Shown: positions 46,358-58,275 of the stretch, one piece after another
Layout of the letters: each line of letters opens with the position of its first letter
How positions within the stretch are numbered: the stretch's first letter is position 1
Origin: Buddleja alternifolia
Lineage: Eukaryota > Streptophyta > Magnoliopsida > Lamiales > Scrophulariaceae
Direction: 5' to 3'
Assembly: GCA_019426215.1 (NCBI GenBank)
Contig: CM033396.1
Span: 26,489,101 to 26,553,100, forward strand
DNA: 64,000 bases
Position numbers and translations under genes: made by a program
The notes under the pieces: generated by a model
The model's input: the letters and a program-made list of their open reading frames with translations, nothing else
Database searches by the model: none
What the model was told of the DNA's origin: nothing

Positions 46358-48885
46358 CTCGATCGGAAAGGACTAAAGTGAGACGGAATTGTTACTTCAG
46401 GGACGGTGGCCTAACAAACATTACTTTAGGGACGTATGCGAGACAAACGTAATATTTTAGGGACTATAAGTGATATTTGTCCTACTTATAATTAAATGTT
46501 AAATAATTTTATTTTTTTTGTTATTAGTACTTCGGCTCCTCAGCACATAATTCCATGATCCGTCCCTGCATAGGGAGCTGGGGTGGGGGCTGGCGGTGTG
46601 GTAGGGGGCTTAGGGGGAGGAAAATCTGGGGAATGGATGGGAAGATGACATGTTTTTTTTTTTTTTTTTAAATTTGTGTTTTGTTATTTTTCAAGGGTTA
46701 AGTGACAAAAATTATTTTGGAGATGTTTGGTACAAGCTATATGGGTTAGGACTTAGGAGACATAATACAATTTTGAGTTGACCATTTTGTTTTTAATGAA
46801 ATGGCGTTAGCTCTGCCAGCGTTTAATGAAAAATAAACCACGAAACTAATTAATATTGAGAAAATGACTATAGTTGCAACTTTTTCTAATTATTTGGACA
46901 TTCTAAAATTACATAAAAGACGGATTAACTCTCAATATGCCTTATCTTTTGGAACTGAATTTATAATTTCGCGGTTATTGTGTTTGGACAAACAAGTCAC
47001 TACCCGACCTATTATCATAGTACTCTCAACTACTATTTTAGATGACAACAGAGAAAAGATAGTGAAACTTTTTGATTATTTTAACCATCAATTTTTCTTA
47101 ATCGCTCAAATTGGGACAAGAAAGAGTTTACGATCTCCAAATTTTGACTGTAGAGATCAGGAACGTGTGGGAAACACTTGATAAACCATATATCTTTGAA
47201 CTCTATTATACACAAGTACATCAGTATATGTTCAGCATGTAAGAAATAACAACTAGATAATTCTAAGTCCTAAAGTATGATCACCTGGGGTGCTGTTATT
47301 CTTTAGAATTTATACATTAGATCCCTACTTCCCTCTGCAAACAGTTGAAGAAGTGTATTAAATTCTGAAAACTACCTTTAACCCATGACTGAAACGATAT
47401 CCACTTCCATCAACACGTCTGCCATGATTTTCCTGAGTTTTTATAAAGTATCAAGTACCATAAACTATCCATCCTTTATCACTCCTTTTTGTACTCTCAC
47501 TTTCTTTACAATCAATACCTGGAAAAGAGAGAATCCTTTAACCTATAATGGCTAGTGCAGTTGATAAATCCTTTAAAGCTCAATTAGTTATATATAAATT
47601 AAAAAGGGTTCTGGGGTATATGAGATATCATACGAGATTTTTTATTATAAAATAGTGTTGCATCTCATGTTGCATATCATGTCTGTCCGACAAGTGTATA
47701 TAATTTATATTAAATTTATATTCAAGAAAATATTTTATACACATGTCATTGATATGTGAGCTGCAATAGGAAATTGCAACAATGTTTGTAATAAAATATT
47801 TGAACTGGTACGATATATACTGAATAAAAGAGCATTTTGTATTTAGCCCCTGAATTATAGTACTACTTGTATTAAATATCCATTGGACTATACAATAATA
47901 TACTTACCTCCTTCCAAAAGTATGAAATTGTCTTAATTACTCTTAATCATTACTTCATCTTTTATTTTTTATTTCTCCACTATATTTTTATCTTTCAGGA
48001 CTTTTCTTTTTCTACATTAAATCTTATATACATTAGTTAAAAATATCCAATAGATTAACATTAATCAATTAAGATAATAATTAACAAAAAAATTTAGTAC
48101 TAACCTGAAATTAATTTGGTGACAAACTGACAACACATTAATGTTGGACTGTCAAAAAATTAAATTAATTCTAACAGAGTTGTAATGTATTTTAGGTATA
48201 TTTTGACATAATATATATGTAGTTTTAATACCCTAATTCACATGAATAAATGTATGGATTAATTTAATCGAGCAGATCATATTTTGATTCGACAATATGT
48301 GTATATATATATATAAAATCAACTCAAAATATACATATTTGTACCTCTGATTTAAAATACATATAAATGTTGTAAATATTATATATATAGATAGATAAGA
48401 TGTTAAAAATCGGGTAGGGTAAAATTTAATTTTGTGACAATGCGTTAGTTGAATCATGTCAAATATTAATATAATGTATTGTGACTCATTTAGTTTAACG
48501 ATAGTGGAAACAATATTGTGAATTATTATTTTAGTTAATTAACTTTGATATACTTGGTAATTTAACTAATGTATATAAGAAAGAAAACTTGTGCAAAAAA
48601 AATGGTAGACGAAAAAATAAAAGAAAATATAATGATCAAGGGCAACTAAGACATTTATATACTATAGAAGGGGGTAGGTTCATTATTAAATTCAAGGGGT
48701 GTTTGGTACGAGAGGTATAGTACAGAGATCAAAGTGTATTTTTTACTCTATATTATATTACTACACTAGCAAAATAGTTAAATCGATTGGCCTTGAGGGA
48801 CTCTTTAGGGTCTCTTACGTATGCACGAGCTTGAGACGGTTCACCCTCCCCATTAAGAGGGTGTTTGTAAGCTTATCTACAACAC
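46358..48885. other. Gene-free AT-rich DNA
   Basis: No credible gene. The 105-codon frame at 46864-47181 has no recognisable motif. Copies of a GGACTAAAGTGAG-like motif at 46365-46385 extend the inverted-repeat theme outward. There is a G-rich stretch at 46565-46625 and a poly-T at about 46650-46670. Short TA-rich tracts occur at 48300-48395. Confidence 0.5.
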
Positions 48886-48890
48886 CGTAT

Positions 48891-49370
48891 GATGTGCGCC
48901 AAAAATGCCTCGGAGCACTACGGTAATTAATCGACACCTAGCTCGTGTCAGGGCGCCATCTATGGGTATAAATTCGAGGTTAACATACTAGTCAAACCCA
49001 AAAGGGACTGACGACCCATTAAGAGTACCTAGGCTAATTATTTAGTCTAAGGGTTATATTATTAAGCCTGATGGGCTGCTGATAAAGCTAAGCCGACAGC
49101 CCATAGCCCACTATTAGCCCCCTATAAATATCTTAGAGGAGCTGGGAAAGGCTGATTATCTACTACTCCAGTAAAAATTCACTGGCTATTGAGAGTAACC
49201 CCACAAAAGAACTACAAACTGACTTGATCCCACATACCTTGGGTACGTAACCGAGTCCAGTCTATAACTTAACTAACCCCTAACCTAGTTTGTCGTGCGT
49301 TGGATCGGTTCCACTACTCCACGTGGTCAATCACGTGACATTCACCGTCTGACGATTTTTACCATCATCA
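48891..49370 (+). repeat. 5' LTR of the gypsy-like gag-protease element
   Basis: 480 bp, TG...CA, with a CCTATAAATA box near 49120. It matches 55484-55970 with scattered substitutions and small indels, including a 10-15 bp insertion in the 3' copy near 55840. Confidence 0.9.
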
Positions 49371-49372
49371 GA

Positions 49373-49390
49373 TTGGCGCCGTCTGTGAGA
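49373..49390 (+). promoter_or_regulatory. Primer-binding site of the gypsy-like element
   Basis: TTGGCGCCGTCTGTGAGA directly after the LTR resembles the TTGGCGCCGTCTGTGGG site common in plant gypsy elements. Confidence 0.7.
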
Positions 49391-50780
49391 AAAAGGTTCC
49401 AGCCATTGAGTATGCAAATTAGGTCACAAACGCGTACTACTGGTGATAGGATGACTAGCCACCATTAGCCAGCAGCTGTCGATGAACTTCCTAACCCAAC
49501 GTCTAAAGATCAGTCCAATGTTGAGGGTGGTGCTCAAGACCCTACGACCGGCAAGCTGAAGGCGGGGGTCCAGACATACCACCCCCGTTGAACGAACAAA
49601 ATGCACCTCCTGTGATGCCATCAGTGATTCCATCCCCTGCTACTGGGGTGTTCAAGATCACTCAGGAGGCGCTACTTGATCTTATTGAGGATGTATCAGT
49701 GAGGGCAGCTGCTCGTGCAGTCTAGCAATATGCCCTTGCACATCCGTCACGAGCAACACCTGTTCCATCGACCAACATGGGGCAAGAACCCCACGATATG
49801 GGCCATCAGGAGACACCCCAACCTCAAGGGAAGGCGCAGTAAGATCTGTCCCTCCATCCGCACGCAGGGGTCAGGGGCCTCGGCAGAAGAGTCGCCCTCA
49901 CCGAGTGGCACCAAGCTAATCCTCCTGCTTAGGTCAAGAGTCCTTGACCCCCGGCTGGATTGGATCAAGGCGATCCAACTCACCAGTGAATGGGGCAGCA
50001 TGAGAAAGAGAAGAGAATAGTGTGGTCTCACCCCTTAAGAGGCCACCAAGGGGAAGAGATCGAAGACCAATACCCTCAAGGTCACTACATAGAGGTCAAG
50101 CATCCTTGACCCTAAAAGCGACCTTGCCGAGGTGCGAAGGCCGACATAGGCACATACCCAGATGTGATGAGAGTTTAGAAGACCATGGAAGATATGAGGA
50201 TATGCAACTGGTGCAATTAGTTGTAGCACCTCCTAAGAGAAGTCCTTTCTGCCACGCGATTTTGGCAGAGTCTTTACCGCATGGGTTTAAGATACCTCAT
50301 CTGAGCGAGTATGAGGGAGCTGGAGACTCTTAAGAACATGTTGACAAGTTCAACGCCAAGACTAACATGTACAACGTTAGTGATGTTGCCTACTGTAAGA
50401 TTTTTTGAACCACCCCTTCTGGAAAGGCACTTAGCCGATTCAACTGACTGCCCGTCGGTACCATCGCCGGCCTCGAGAAGCCAACAAAGCGTTTCCTCAA
50501 TCACTTTTTTGTGAACAAGAAGGACCCCAAGACATCATCATGCTTATTCATTGTGGTTCAAAAATATGGTGAATCTTTGAGGGAATACGTACAGTGTTTC
50601 TCCAACGCGATGTCTGAAGTACTGCACATGAACCATGAGTTGCTATCAGGAATAATGCAGAGGAACTTAGACAATAGTAGGTTCAAGAAATCTGTAACTG
50701 GGAAGCCCCCATCAACCATGGAATAGTTGGTGGCCAGAGCTGAAGAATATACAAGAATCGAAGAAACAGAGGGGTAGAGA
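49391..50780 (+). pseudogene. Gypsy-like gag remnant
   Basis: After an N-terminal Pro/Arg-rich region broken by stops, the retrotransposon gag domain is visible in several frames. It starts with FKIPHLSEYEGAGDS ending near 50333, then a HVDKFNAKTNMYNVSDVAYC segment. The open frame 50511-50726 continues NKKDPKTSSCLFIVVQKYGE and MQRNLDNSRFKKS. An LVARAEEYTRIEE segment follows near 50730. These match the order of the gypsy gag core. Gag would build particles; stops and frameshifts disable it. Confidence 0.72.
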
Positions 50781-51029
50781 TGGAGTCAAAGGCAACCCCC
50801 CAAGGGCGGACTCAGAGATGGATAACCCCCAGTGAATAGAATAATAAGGGCAATCTTGGGAAGCCAAGCAGGGGGCGACTCCGCGAACTCAAGGAAAGTT
50901 TCATTGAGGGATGCTACCGGACAACATGCCATCAGTTCCCCGCGGGGAAGGCAAGTGAATCAAGTAGAGCAAAAGACGCAAACTATAGCGTTTGGACTAC
51001 AAGACCAATAAAACAACATCTCATTGGTG

Positions 51030-51772
51030 AATGATGCCTTAGTGATCTCGGCGATCACCCCCAACTTTTGGGTGAAAAAGATTCTGGTCGATGGCGGGAG
51101 CTTAGATGACATAATCCTCTACAGTGCTTCCATCCAACTAGGGGTAGACAACACACAGCCTCAAGCGGTAAACACCCCCTCACTGGATTCACAGGTGAGA
51201 TAATGGAAGCATTAGGAGAGGTGTCTCTACCCATATCTCTGGGTGCATTTCCAGCCCGCTCCATGAAGGCGCTGAAGTTCTTAGTGGTCAAAGACCCCTC
51301 CGCCTACAATGCCATTTTGGGGAGGCCGAGCTCAAACTTGCTTCAAGATGTCATATTCACCTTCCATTTGAAGTTAAGAGTTCCAACCCCTGTAGGAACG
51401 GAGAAAGCTATTGGTGACGTGAAGGTAGCAAGAGAGTGCTATGTTAACACATTGCAGAAGCCTAAAAGGAAACTTAACATGGATCACAGCGACAAGAGGG
51501 AACAAGTAGTGATAAACTTAATCTCACTAGAGAAAATTTGCTTGGGGGGCAAGATCAACTCAGTCCATACTTGGTCAGAATCCCAACAGTCAGAGGTCTA
51601 TGAAAAAAACACATGCCATGATATGTCACCCCAAGAAGACAACGCTTATTTCAAAGATACAGCAACCGCCGCTAATGGACAAGACTCCAAAGAGATGGTC
51701 GCACCGGCAGTGGATACCATTGTGGGTACCACTAGCAAGATGACCCCTATTGAAAATATCCCCCAAGCTTGA
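51030..51772 (+). pseudogene. Gypsy-like aspartic protease remnant
   Basis: The sequence encodes KILVDGGSLDDIILYSAS near 51075-51130, the aspartic protease active site in its DGGS form. A shift then leads into the open frame 51203-51772. This begins EALGEVSLPISLGAFPARS and includes FLVVKDPSAYNAILGRPS and a VARECYVNTL segment, the usual protease C-terminal half and linker. The frame ends without reaching an RT motif. Protease would cleave the polyprotein; the frameshift between active site and C-terminal half makes it non-functional. Confidence 0.75.
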
Positions 51773-54700
51773 CAAGATGTCAAGCCTTATGAGGCCTTAT
51801 CAGGTAACAAATAACAAAAAGTATCTTTTTTTCTACATTACTAATGAACAAGTCAAGCGTTGAGCAGGGACGCCCACCAGTGCCAACTACCTTTACTTAA
51901 GTTATGAGGTGCCTAACTGCACCCCCGAACATTTTTACTAAGTGTTGGATGATTTAAGTTTTCATCATATGATTGATATGTGCCTTCAGGCACATCAACT
52001 TTTATGTAGCTATATATACTAGGCTTGCTTAAATAATAGGCATTTCGCGTCATACGAAAGACTATGACATTAACGATGGGTGAAATAACAACACCCCACA
52101 AAAAAAAAATATATGCTCCTCGGAACCATTGTTTCTACTGAAGCCACTTCATAAAACTCAAAGGCCCTTTTTGAAGGCTAACATAGGTGGAGCAATAAAC
52201 ATCCCCCGAATCCTTAAGAGCTATGTCGAGACTAGCCCAACTTATGATCCATCCTGCATTACCGAGAGGGTATGAGCTTTTAAAAACAACCCCCCCTCCG
52301 ACATGGAATCTGGACCGAGGTCATACCAATATAACAAAGGTGATAATTCACCTCAAACAAATATAATAAGGGTTTAAACTAGCCCACCTTGTGATCCCTC
52401 CAGCATTACCGAGAGTGTATGAAGTTCTAAAAACAACCCCCCCTTCGACATGGAATCTGGACCGAGATCACACAAATATAATCAAAGTTGAAAACTCACC
52501 TCATACAATCTAAGGTGAAAACTCAGCTCATACAATCAAAGGTGAAAACTCACCTTATACAATCTAAGGTGAAAATCACCTCATACAAATAAAGGTGAAA
52601 ACTCACTACATACAAATAAGGGCGATAACTCACTTCTTATCAGTGTGGCTAGGGCGATATTTCGCTTCATGCTCCAAATAGTGAACTCAAATTAAGACAA
52701 TAGTCACCCTAGTGAAAAATTGCAAGTTTATAAGCCTCAGATTCACAAGATTCGGCCAAAACAAATAAGGCCTCGTGCTCTCTCCATCATTGACACATTA
52801 TAAGCTAAGCAAAGAACACCCAGTGTTCGGAAGCTTACCTAATAAAAATTAACTCATACGCCTTTGTAACTTACTCCCAAACATGTTTCACATATTAAGG
52901 AGTAGGGGGAAAGCAAGAGAGGAGATAAAGAGATATAAACAGACAGCTAGCTAGTGGCTAGCTAAAATTTTAAGGCTAGCCAAGGCCAACCCATTTTTTA
53001 GCATGAAAAAGACGCTAACAAGCAAAGATCAACTATAGCGAAAATGCTCAAGAGGGACTCACCCCCTAGCAGTCATTGAATCTTGCTTGGGCACTCATCC
53101 CTAGCATTCATTAAATCTAGCCAATGACGCGCTAAGATAGCTAAGTGAAGGGAGCAAAAAGATAGTCAATATCCATGAAAAACCCCCGAGCTAACAAAGA
53201 CTCGAACAAAAATTGCCCACCTGATAATCCATCTATCAATACCAAAAGAGGTCGAGGATCCGCAAAGGACCCCCCCTCCCACTAAGGTTTTGGACTGAGG
53301 TTATACAATTAAAAATAAGTGATGACCAAAGCCGCACTAAGATTAAAAACAGGAGAGGCAACTCAAGCCTCCACATAAAAAGTGGCCACTAGTGTCACAA
53401 ATCAAATGCCACTTACTTAAAAGGCATAAATAAAGGGTGAGACCAAGCTCTAAGTTATCCCTCTGCTAGCGAAAGATAACATCTACCCCGTACAATCCTT
53501 ACTCCCTAAGATGTTAATCAAGCAAATACACTAAGGAGTGGGGGGCAGGGTACCTTATGAGATGCTAAGTCCACTGGTCAAAATTATCCATCCAGCAAAT
53601 CTAAACATGGGGGTAGGAAAAAAGAAACGTGTCATGAGCATAGTAATGCCACCATGGGCACCCATTGGTATCACACGGTGCTAACAAGTAACGCCACCGC
53701 TGACACCCTGACAAAGCTCATTAGGCAATGGGGTTAGAAAAACAAAAGACCTACTCAAAGCCCACTAATGGCCAATGAGTAGCTCACAAATGTGCCAAGT
53801 CAAAAGCAATAATGTTGCTAACATTCGACTAGCTCATATTCGTACAAACAAAAAGTCATGGTACGATAAAGTATAAGGATACATAAGTAAGGCATATTAA
53901 AAAAAAAAAATCCACAGGTCGCCCCCGTTAAAATCCCCGGAGGCATTAGGCCCCGAGGCAACACCCTCTCCGGATGGCGATCCCCACTCCAAATGTCAGG
54001 CTTAACATCCATATCTATTTAAACCCTATGTGGATATACATTTACATAGAGGGATACAATTCTCAATATAAAGTACCCCCCAAGTTGGTGGGTTTAAACA
54101 AGCTATCAAAATGCTAGTGCTTTCAAAACGCTAGTGAGTAACTAGCTAATAAAATGCTAGTGTCTTTTAAGTAAAGATGCTAGTAGTGATGCCCAAGTGT
54201 AGCAAAACGCCAAAGGGGCTATCACTCTCGGCACTCATGAAATCCTACTAAAGGCGCATAAAAATGACTAAGTACCCATAAAAATTACTAAGTACCCCAC
54301 TGGCGCTCATAAAGCTAAGGGGTACAAAACACTCCGCTAGTGCTCACGAAGCCAAGGGGTACAAAATACCCCACTAGCGATCATGAAGCCAAGGGGTACA
54401 ATGCACTCCCCTAGCGCTCATAAAGCCAAGGAGTACAAAACGCCCCCACCAATGCTCATGAGGCCATAGGGTGCACACTGCTAGAGCTCGTGAAGACACG
54501 AAGGAGGAAGAGCTCCCAAATCTTATGAAAAATAGGAGGTTTGATTAGAAACAAGCCTTCCATAGACGCTATCGAAAACAATAGCACAAGCAAAAAATTT
54601 CACAAAACCTCGAGGTACATCAGGCCCCGAGAAGCACATGCCTCGCCGTCCGACCGCGAGATCAACCCCTCGACGCCCACTTGGTGACCCCGGGCTCCCC

Positions 54701-55470
54701 AAACGAGGCTCGACGCCCCCCTGTAAAAGTGCGATACCCCGATAAAAATGCTCTATGAGGGCGGAGAGGTCATGAAGTGAATCAATTACGTGTTGGTTAA
54801 AAAACGACCTCCACACATAGAGGCCAAGGATTTTGCCCCTCACCTCGAAGCAAAAGCCCTTGCCCTTTTACCATAGAGGCTAAGGGCTTTGACCCCTCAT
54901 CTTGAGGCAAAGGACCTTGCCCACTCGCCATGGAGCCAAGAACTTTGCCCCTCGTGAGGCAAAGGACTTTGCACTCTCAACCAGTAGCAAAAGCTCTCAC
55001 CCCCTCGCAATGAGTGAACGACCCCTTGCCACTCCACCTCGGGGCAAAGGTTAATCTAATAAATTCTAAGTCCCCTCCGGAGTACAAATACCCGAATTAA
55101 GGTCTAGAAGATTATAGGTCCCTTCCAAGGTGCTAAAATCCTAGATAGAGGCCTCAGAATTCTAAGTCTCCTTCGAGACGACAAGCTTCCTGTCGGTGAA
55201 GTGCAAGCTCCCCCCTGAGACATGAAACACATACTCAAATCGAGATACCTCGCACACTTTGGCATTGTAAGGTATCCAGCCCCCAGGCGTCCGACCTCAC
55301 GGAGCTTGACCCCAAGGTAGCTACGGATATTGCTTTAAGTCAACACCTACATTGCCTCGAGATAACACTTAAAATATCCCCTTCAAAGGATGACTCATTA
55401 GACCCTCCAAGGCGACCAAGTTTGCCGTACATATTACTACTCGCGGGTATCCTATAAGGTATACCCAAGA
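51773..55470 (+). repeat. Non-coding tandem-repeat-rich interior of the gypsy-like element
   Basis: No RT, RNase H or integrase motif and no long ORF. An about 165-bp block is tandemly duplicated (about 52211-52376 and 52377-52470 onward), each copy with GACATGGAATCTGGACCGAG; a weak third copy lies near 53215-53310. Units of about 24-28 bp containing AAGGTGAAAACTCAC repeat at 52480-52640. Units with GCTCATGAAGCCAAGGGGTA repeat at 54300-54460, and GAGGCAAAGGAC-type units at 54840-55050. Confidence 0.8.
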
Positions 55471-55483
55471 GTGGGGGGCATTA

Positions 55484-55970
55484 TGATGTGACCAAAAATG
55501 TCTAGGGGCAGTATGGTAATTAATCGACACCCAGCTCGGTCTGGGCGCCACTCGTGGGTATAAATCCTCGGTTAACATACTAGTTAAGCCCAAAAGGGAC
55601 TGATGACCCATTAAGAGTACCTGGGTTAATTATTTAGTCTAAGGGTTATATTATTAAGTCTGACGGGCTACTGATAAAGCTAAGCTCACAGCCCATAGCC
55701 CGCTACCTGCTCCCTATAAATACCTTAGAGGAGCTGGGAAAGGCTCATTATATACTCTCCTAGTAAAAATTCACTGGCTATTGTGAGTAAACAAAAGAAC
55801 TACGAACTGACTTGATCCAACATACCTTGGGTACATAGGCAGTGACACAACCGAGTGCAGTTTATAACTTAACCAACCCCTAACCTAGTTTGTTGTGCGT
55901 TGGATCGGTTTCACTACTCCACGTGGTCAATCACGTGACATTCACTGTCTGACAATTTTTACCTTCATCA
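55484..55970 (+). repeat. 3' LTR of the gypsy-like gag-protease element
   Basis: 487 bp, starting right after the polypurine tract and followed by the TSD CCGTA. Confidence 0.9.
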
Positions 55971-55975
55971 CCGTA

Positions 55976-57494
55976 TAAACTCTTACATATCATAAAATGC
56001 TTTTAGAATTTGTTGGATCTTATTTAACAAATAAATTATTTTAAGTATTTGGATATAAAATAAGATCGTAAATCTTACCGAGGGTATGTACGTACTCTCA
56101 AAGTCACAATTATACAACTAAAATGGAAAAATTGAAGAGGTTTGTAAACATCTAACAAAATTAATTAGCATTTTAAACTTATTATTAAGGAGGTTATAGG
56201 CTCCTCCCGAAAATAATTATCAAACGCCTTGCTGAGCTTGTATAAGCTCACCAGGGTAAATCACATTTTTGGTTCCATAACTTTGCCTCAATTCAATTTT
56301 GGTTCCATTCATTATAAAATATTCTCACATTTTATCCTATAACTTTCACAATGTTTCGTATTTAGTCTCAACCAACATTTTTTGTCCAAATTTTAATGGT
56401 CAAACTCATATACTCCATTAGTCAATATTTTTTATCGTGTTTTTGGGAAGAATTCGTGCGTGAATGGCACTCACTCACGGATTTTTTCAATATTACGATG
56501 TTCCTACTCAGTATCACGTGTCACTCACGCGTGAATTCTCCCCAAAAGATCAATCAAAATATTGACTAACTGAGCATATGGCTTTGACCATTAAATTTTA
56601 GATGAAATTTTTAGTTGGGATTAAATGCAAGATATTTAGAAAATGATGAGACTAAACATGAGATTTGGTAACGAATGCTAAAATTGAAACAGTTAATTTG
56701 AAGAGATTTTATTGTCCACAAAGCCAAGAATAACAAAATTCTTTCTTTTAACTTTTGTTAGATAATATAATATTTTTCTAGTATTTATGTTAATTTAGGT
56801 TACTTATGTTTCCTTGTATTTATCTTTTCCTTGTTTATAGTTAGGGTTTCCTATTTACCAAGTACATGAATCTCTATAAATATGTTACTCAGTAATACAA
56901 GTTCCGTACGGAGTTTTCTCTAATCTAACATGGTATTCTCTAATCTAACAACTTTCATTCCAATCACGGATTATTTGATATTCAATGCAATGAAAATATC
57001 ATAATTAATCGACCTATATGGCTTCAATATCTATAAACTCAAATTCTTTTTTGTTAAGCAAAATATACAAAAATGCAAGAAATATTTGTTAAAACTACCA
57101 ATCATAAATATTCCAATAACTGGTGGAGCTTGATAAATCCACAAAAATAAAAGTGTTCATACCAAAACGAAATCAAATTGATTTACGTATGTATATCTAA
57201 ATGAGCCTGAGTTTTAACGAGTTGAATAATTTATGGCAGTGCTACTTATTAGGCGCTTAAGAAAGTTGCAATTCAATGTACTCAATCCCTTTTTCATAAA
57301 TGGAGTCTCCCTTTTTAATTAGCTTTAATGAACTTTGCACCGTATTATATTTCTCTAATTTAATTGTTTAAGTCTACCAAATTTCTGGTGCAGGCATGTA
57401 AATTATTGATGGCTTTTTTCCGTAAATGTGAAAGAGAAACTGTAAATATGGTTTGATAATCTATATATTACCTCGTCTCATCAATAATACGTAT
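55976..57494. other. Gene-free AT-rich DNA
   Basis: No credible ORF. It contains the foldback element listed at 56268-56703. The remainder is unassigned. Confidence 0.5.
56268..56703. mobile_element. Foldback (inverted-repeat) element
   Basis: The left arm (about 56268-56480) and right arm (about 56515-56703) are imperfect reverse complements. Shared pieces include AATTTTAATGGTCAAA / TTTGACCATTAAATTTT and TAGTCAATATTTT / AAAATATTGACTA, and a GAATTC-centred segment with TCACGCGTGAATTC. No coding sequence and no resolved TSD; family unknown. Confidence 0.65.
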
Positions 57495-58027
57495 TGATGT
57501 GCAGCAAAATGTCTAGGGGCATTATGATAATTAATCTACGTCTGGCTCGGGTCAGGTCGCCTCCCGTGAATCAACCCCGCGGTTAATATAATAGTCAAGC
57601 CCATAGGGCTAGTGGCCCATTATATTAATATGGCCCGTTATGTTCAAGATGCTATAAAATTGATTAGGCTATTTTAATATAAAATAACCAAGTACTGGGT
57701 TTAATGAATAGTTTGATGGGCTAATGCTAAGTTTTTAGCCCAGAGCCCACCATCAGTCCTATATATACTCCCAAAGGAACTGATGACATTCATTATCTAC
57801 TCTCTCAGAAAAAATCCACTGACTACTTTTGAAAGTAATTCTACCATAGAATTATGAATTGACTTGATCCCATCACTTCGGGTACGTACGTAAGCAGCTC
57901 GTATAAACAGTGAGTGCAGACTATATATAATACAACCTCCAACCTAGTTTGTCATGTATTGGATAGGATTCCTTCCCACGTGATAAATCACGCAATATTA
58001 TCTGACTGACAAATTTTACCATCATCA
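57495..58027 (+). mobile_element. Solo LTR related to the 48.9-kb gypsy-like element
   Basis: 533 bp, TGATGTG...ATCATCA, with the same start, end and internal landmarks (ATGTCTAGGGGCA, CTTGATCCCA, CCTAGTTTGTC) as the LTRs at 48891 and 55484 but more diverged. Flanks CGTAT (57490-57494) and CATAT (58028-58032) are a likely TSD with one change. No internal region follows. Confidence 0.82.
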
Positions 58028-58275
58028 CATATATAGAAATGACAAATTTATTTTTATTGGGTTTGATAATTTTAGGATCAAAATGATTATTTCATGTAAC
58101 TTTCTTTTTAATTCAAACGTGACTTATAAATTTTTTATGAGCTTTGAGTTTATATTGCGCTAGCTGGCCTAATAAATATATTCATTGGTTAAAAGGGAAA
58201 AGTTACTTAATGAAATAAGTATCAAATAAATAAAATTATTTCTTAAACTAATAGTTATGTATAATAATTTAAAAT

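Larger units (their letters stand above)
48891..55970 (+). mobile_element. Gypsy-like gag-protease element lacking RT and integrase
   Basis: LTRs 48891-49370 (480 bp) and 55484-55970 (487 bp) begin TGATGTG and end CATCA, flanked by the TSD CCGTA (48886-48890 and 55971-55975). A primer-binding site (TTGGCGCCGTCTGTGAG) begins at 49373 and a polypurine tract (AGAGTGGGGGG) ends near 55479. Gag and protease remnants lie at 50.2-51.8 kb. From 51.8 to 55.48 kb there is no ORF but many local tandem repeats. The LTRs differ at roughly 10% of sites by eye, so the insertion is old. No RT, RNase H or integrase motif was seen. Confidence 0.9.

Noticed and set aside
46864..47181. 105-codon plus-strand frame
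   Set aside because: No recognisable motif, no neighbours supporting it and no splice context; a chance frame cannot be excluded, so not called a gene.
49747..50504. Minus-strand frames of 64-94 codons
   Set aside because: Antisense shadows of the gypsy-like gag remnant.
52480..52640. Short regularly spaced repeats that could suggest a CRISPR array
   Set aside because: Units of 24-28 bp are adjacent and degenerate with no unique spacers, and the context is a plant retrotransposon.
48693..56235. Possible MITE split by the gypsy-like element (GGTGTTTGGTA near 48693 and its rough complement near 56225)
   Set aside because: The end match is about 10 bp and no TSD was visible; too weak to list.
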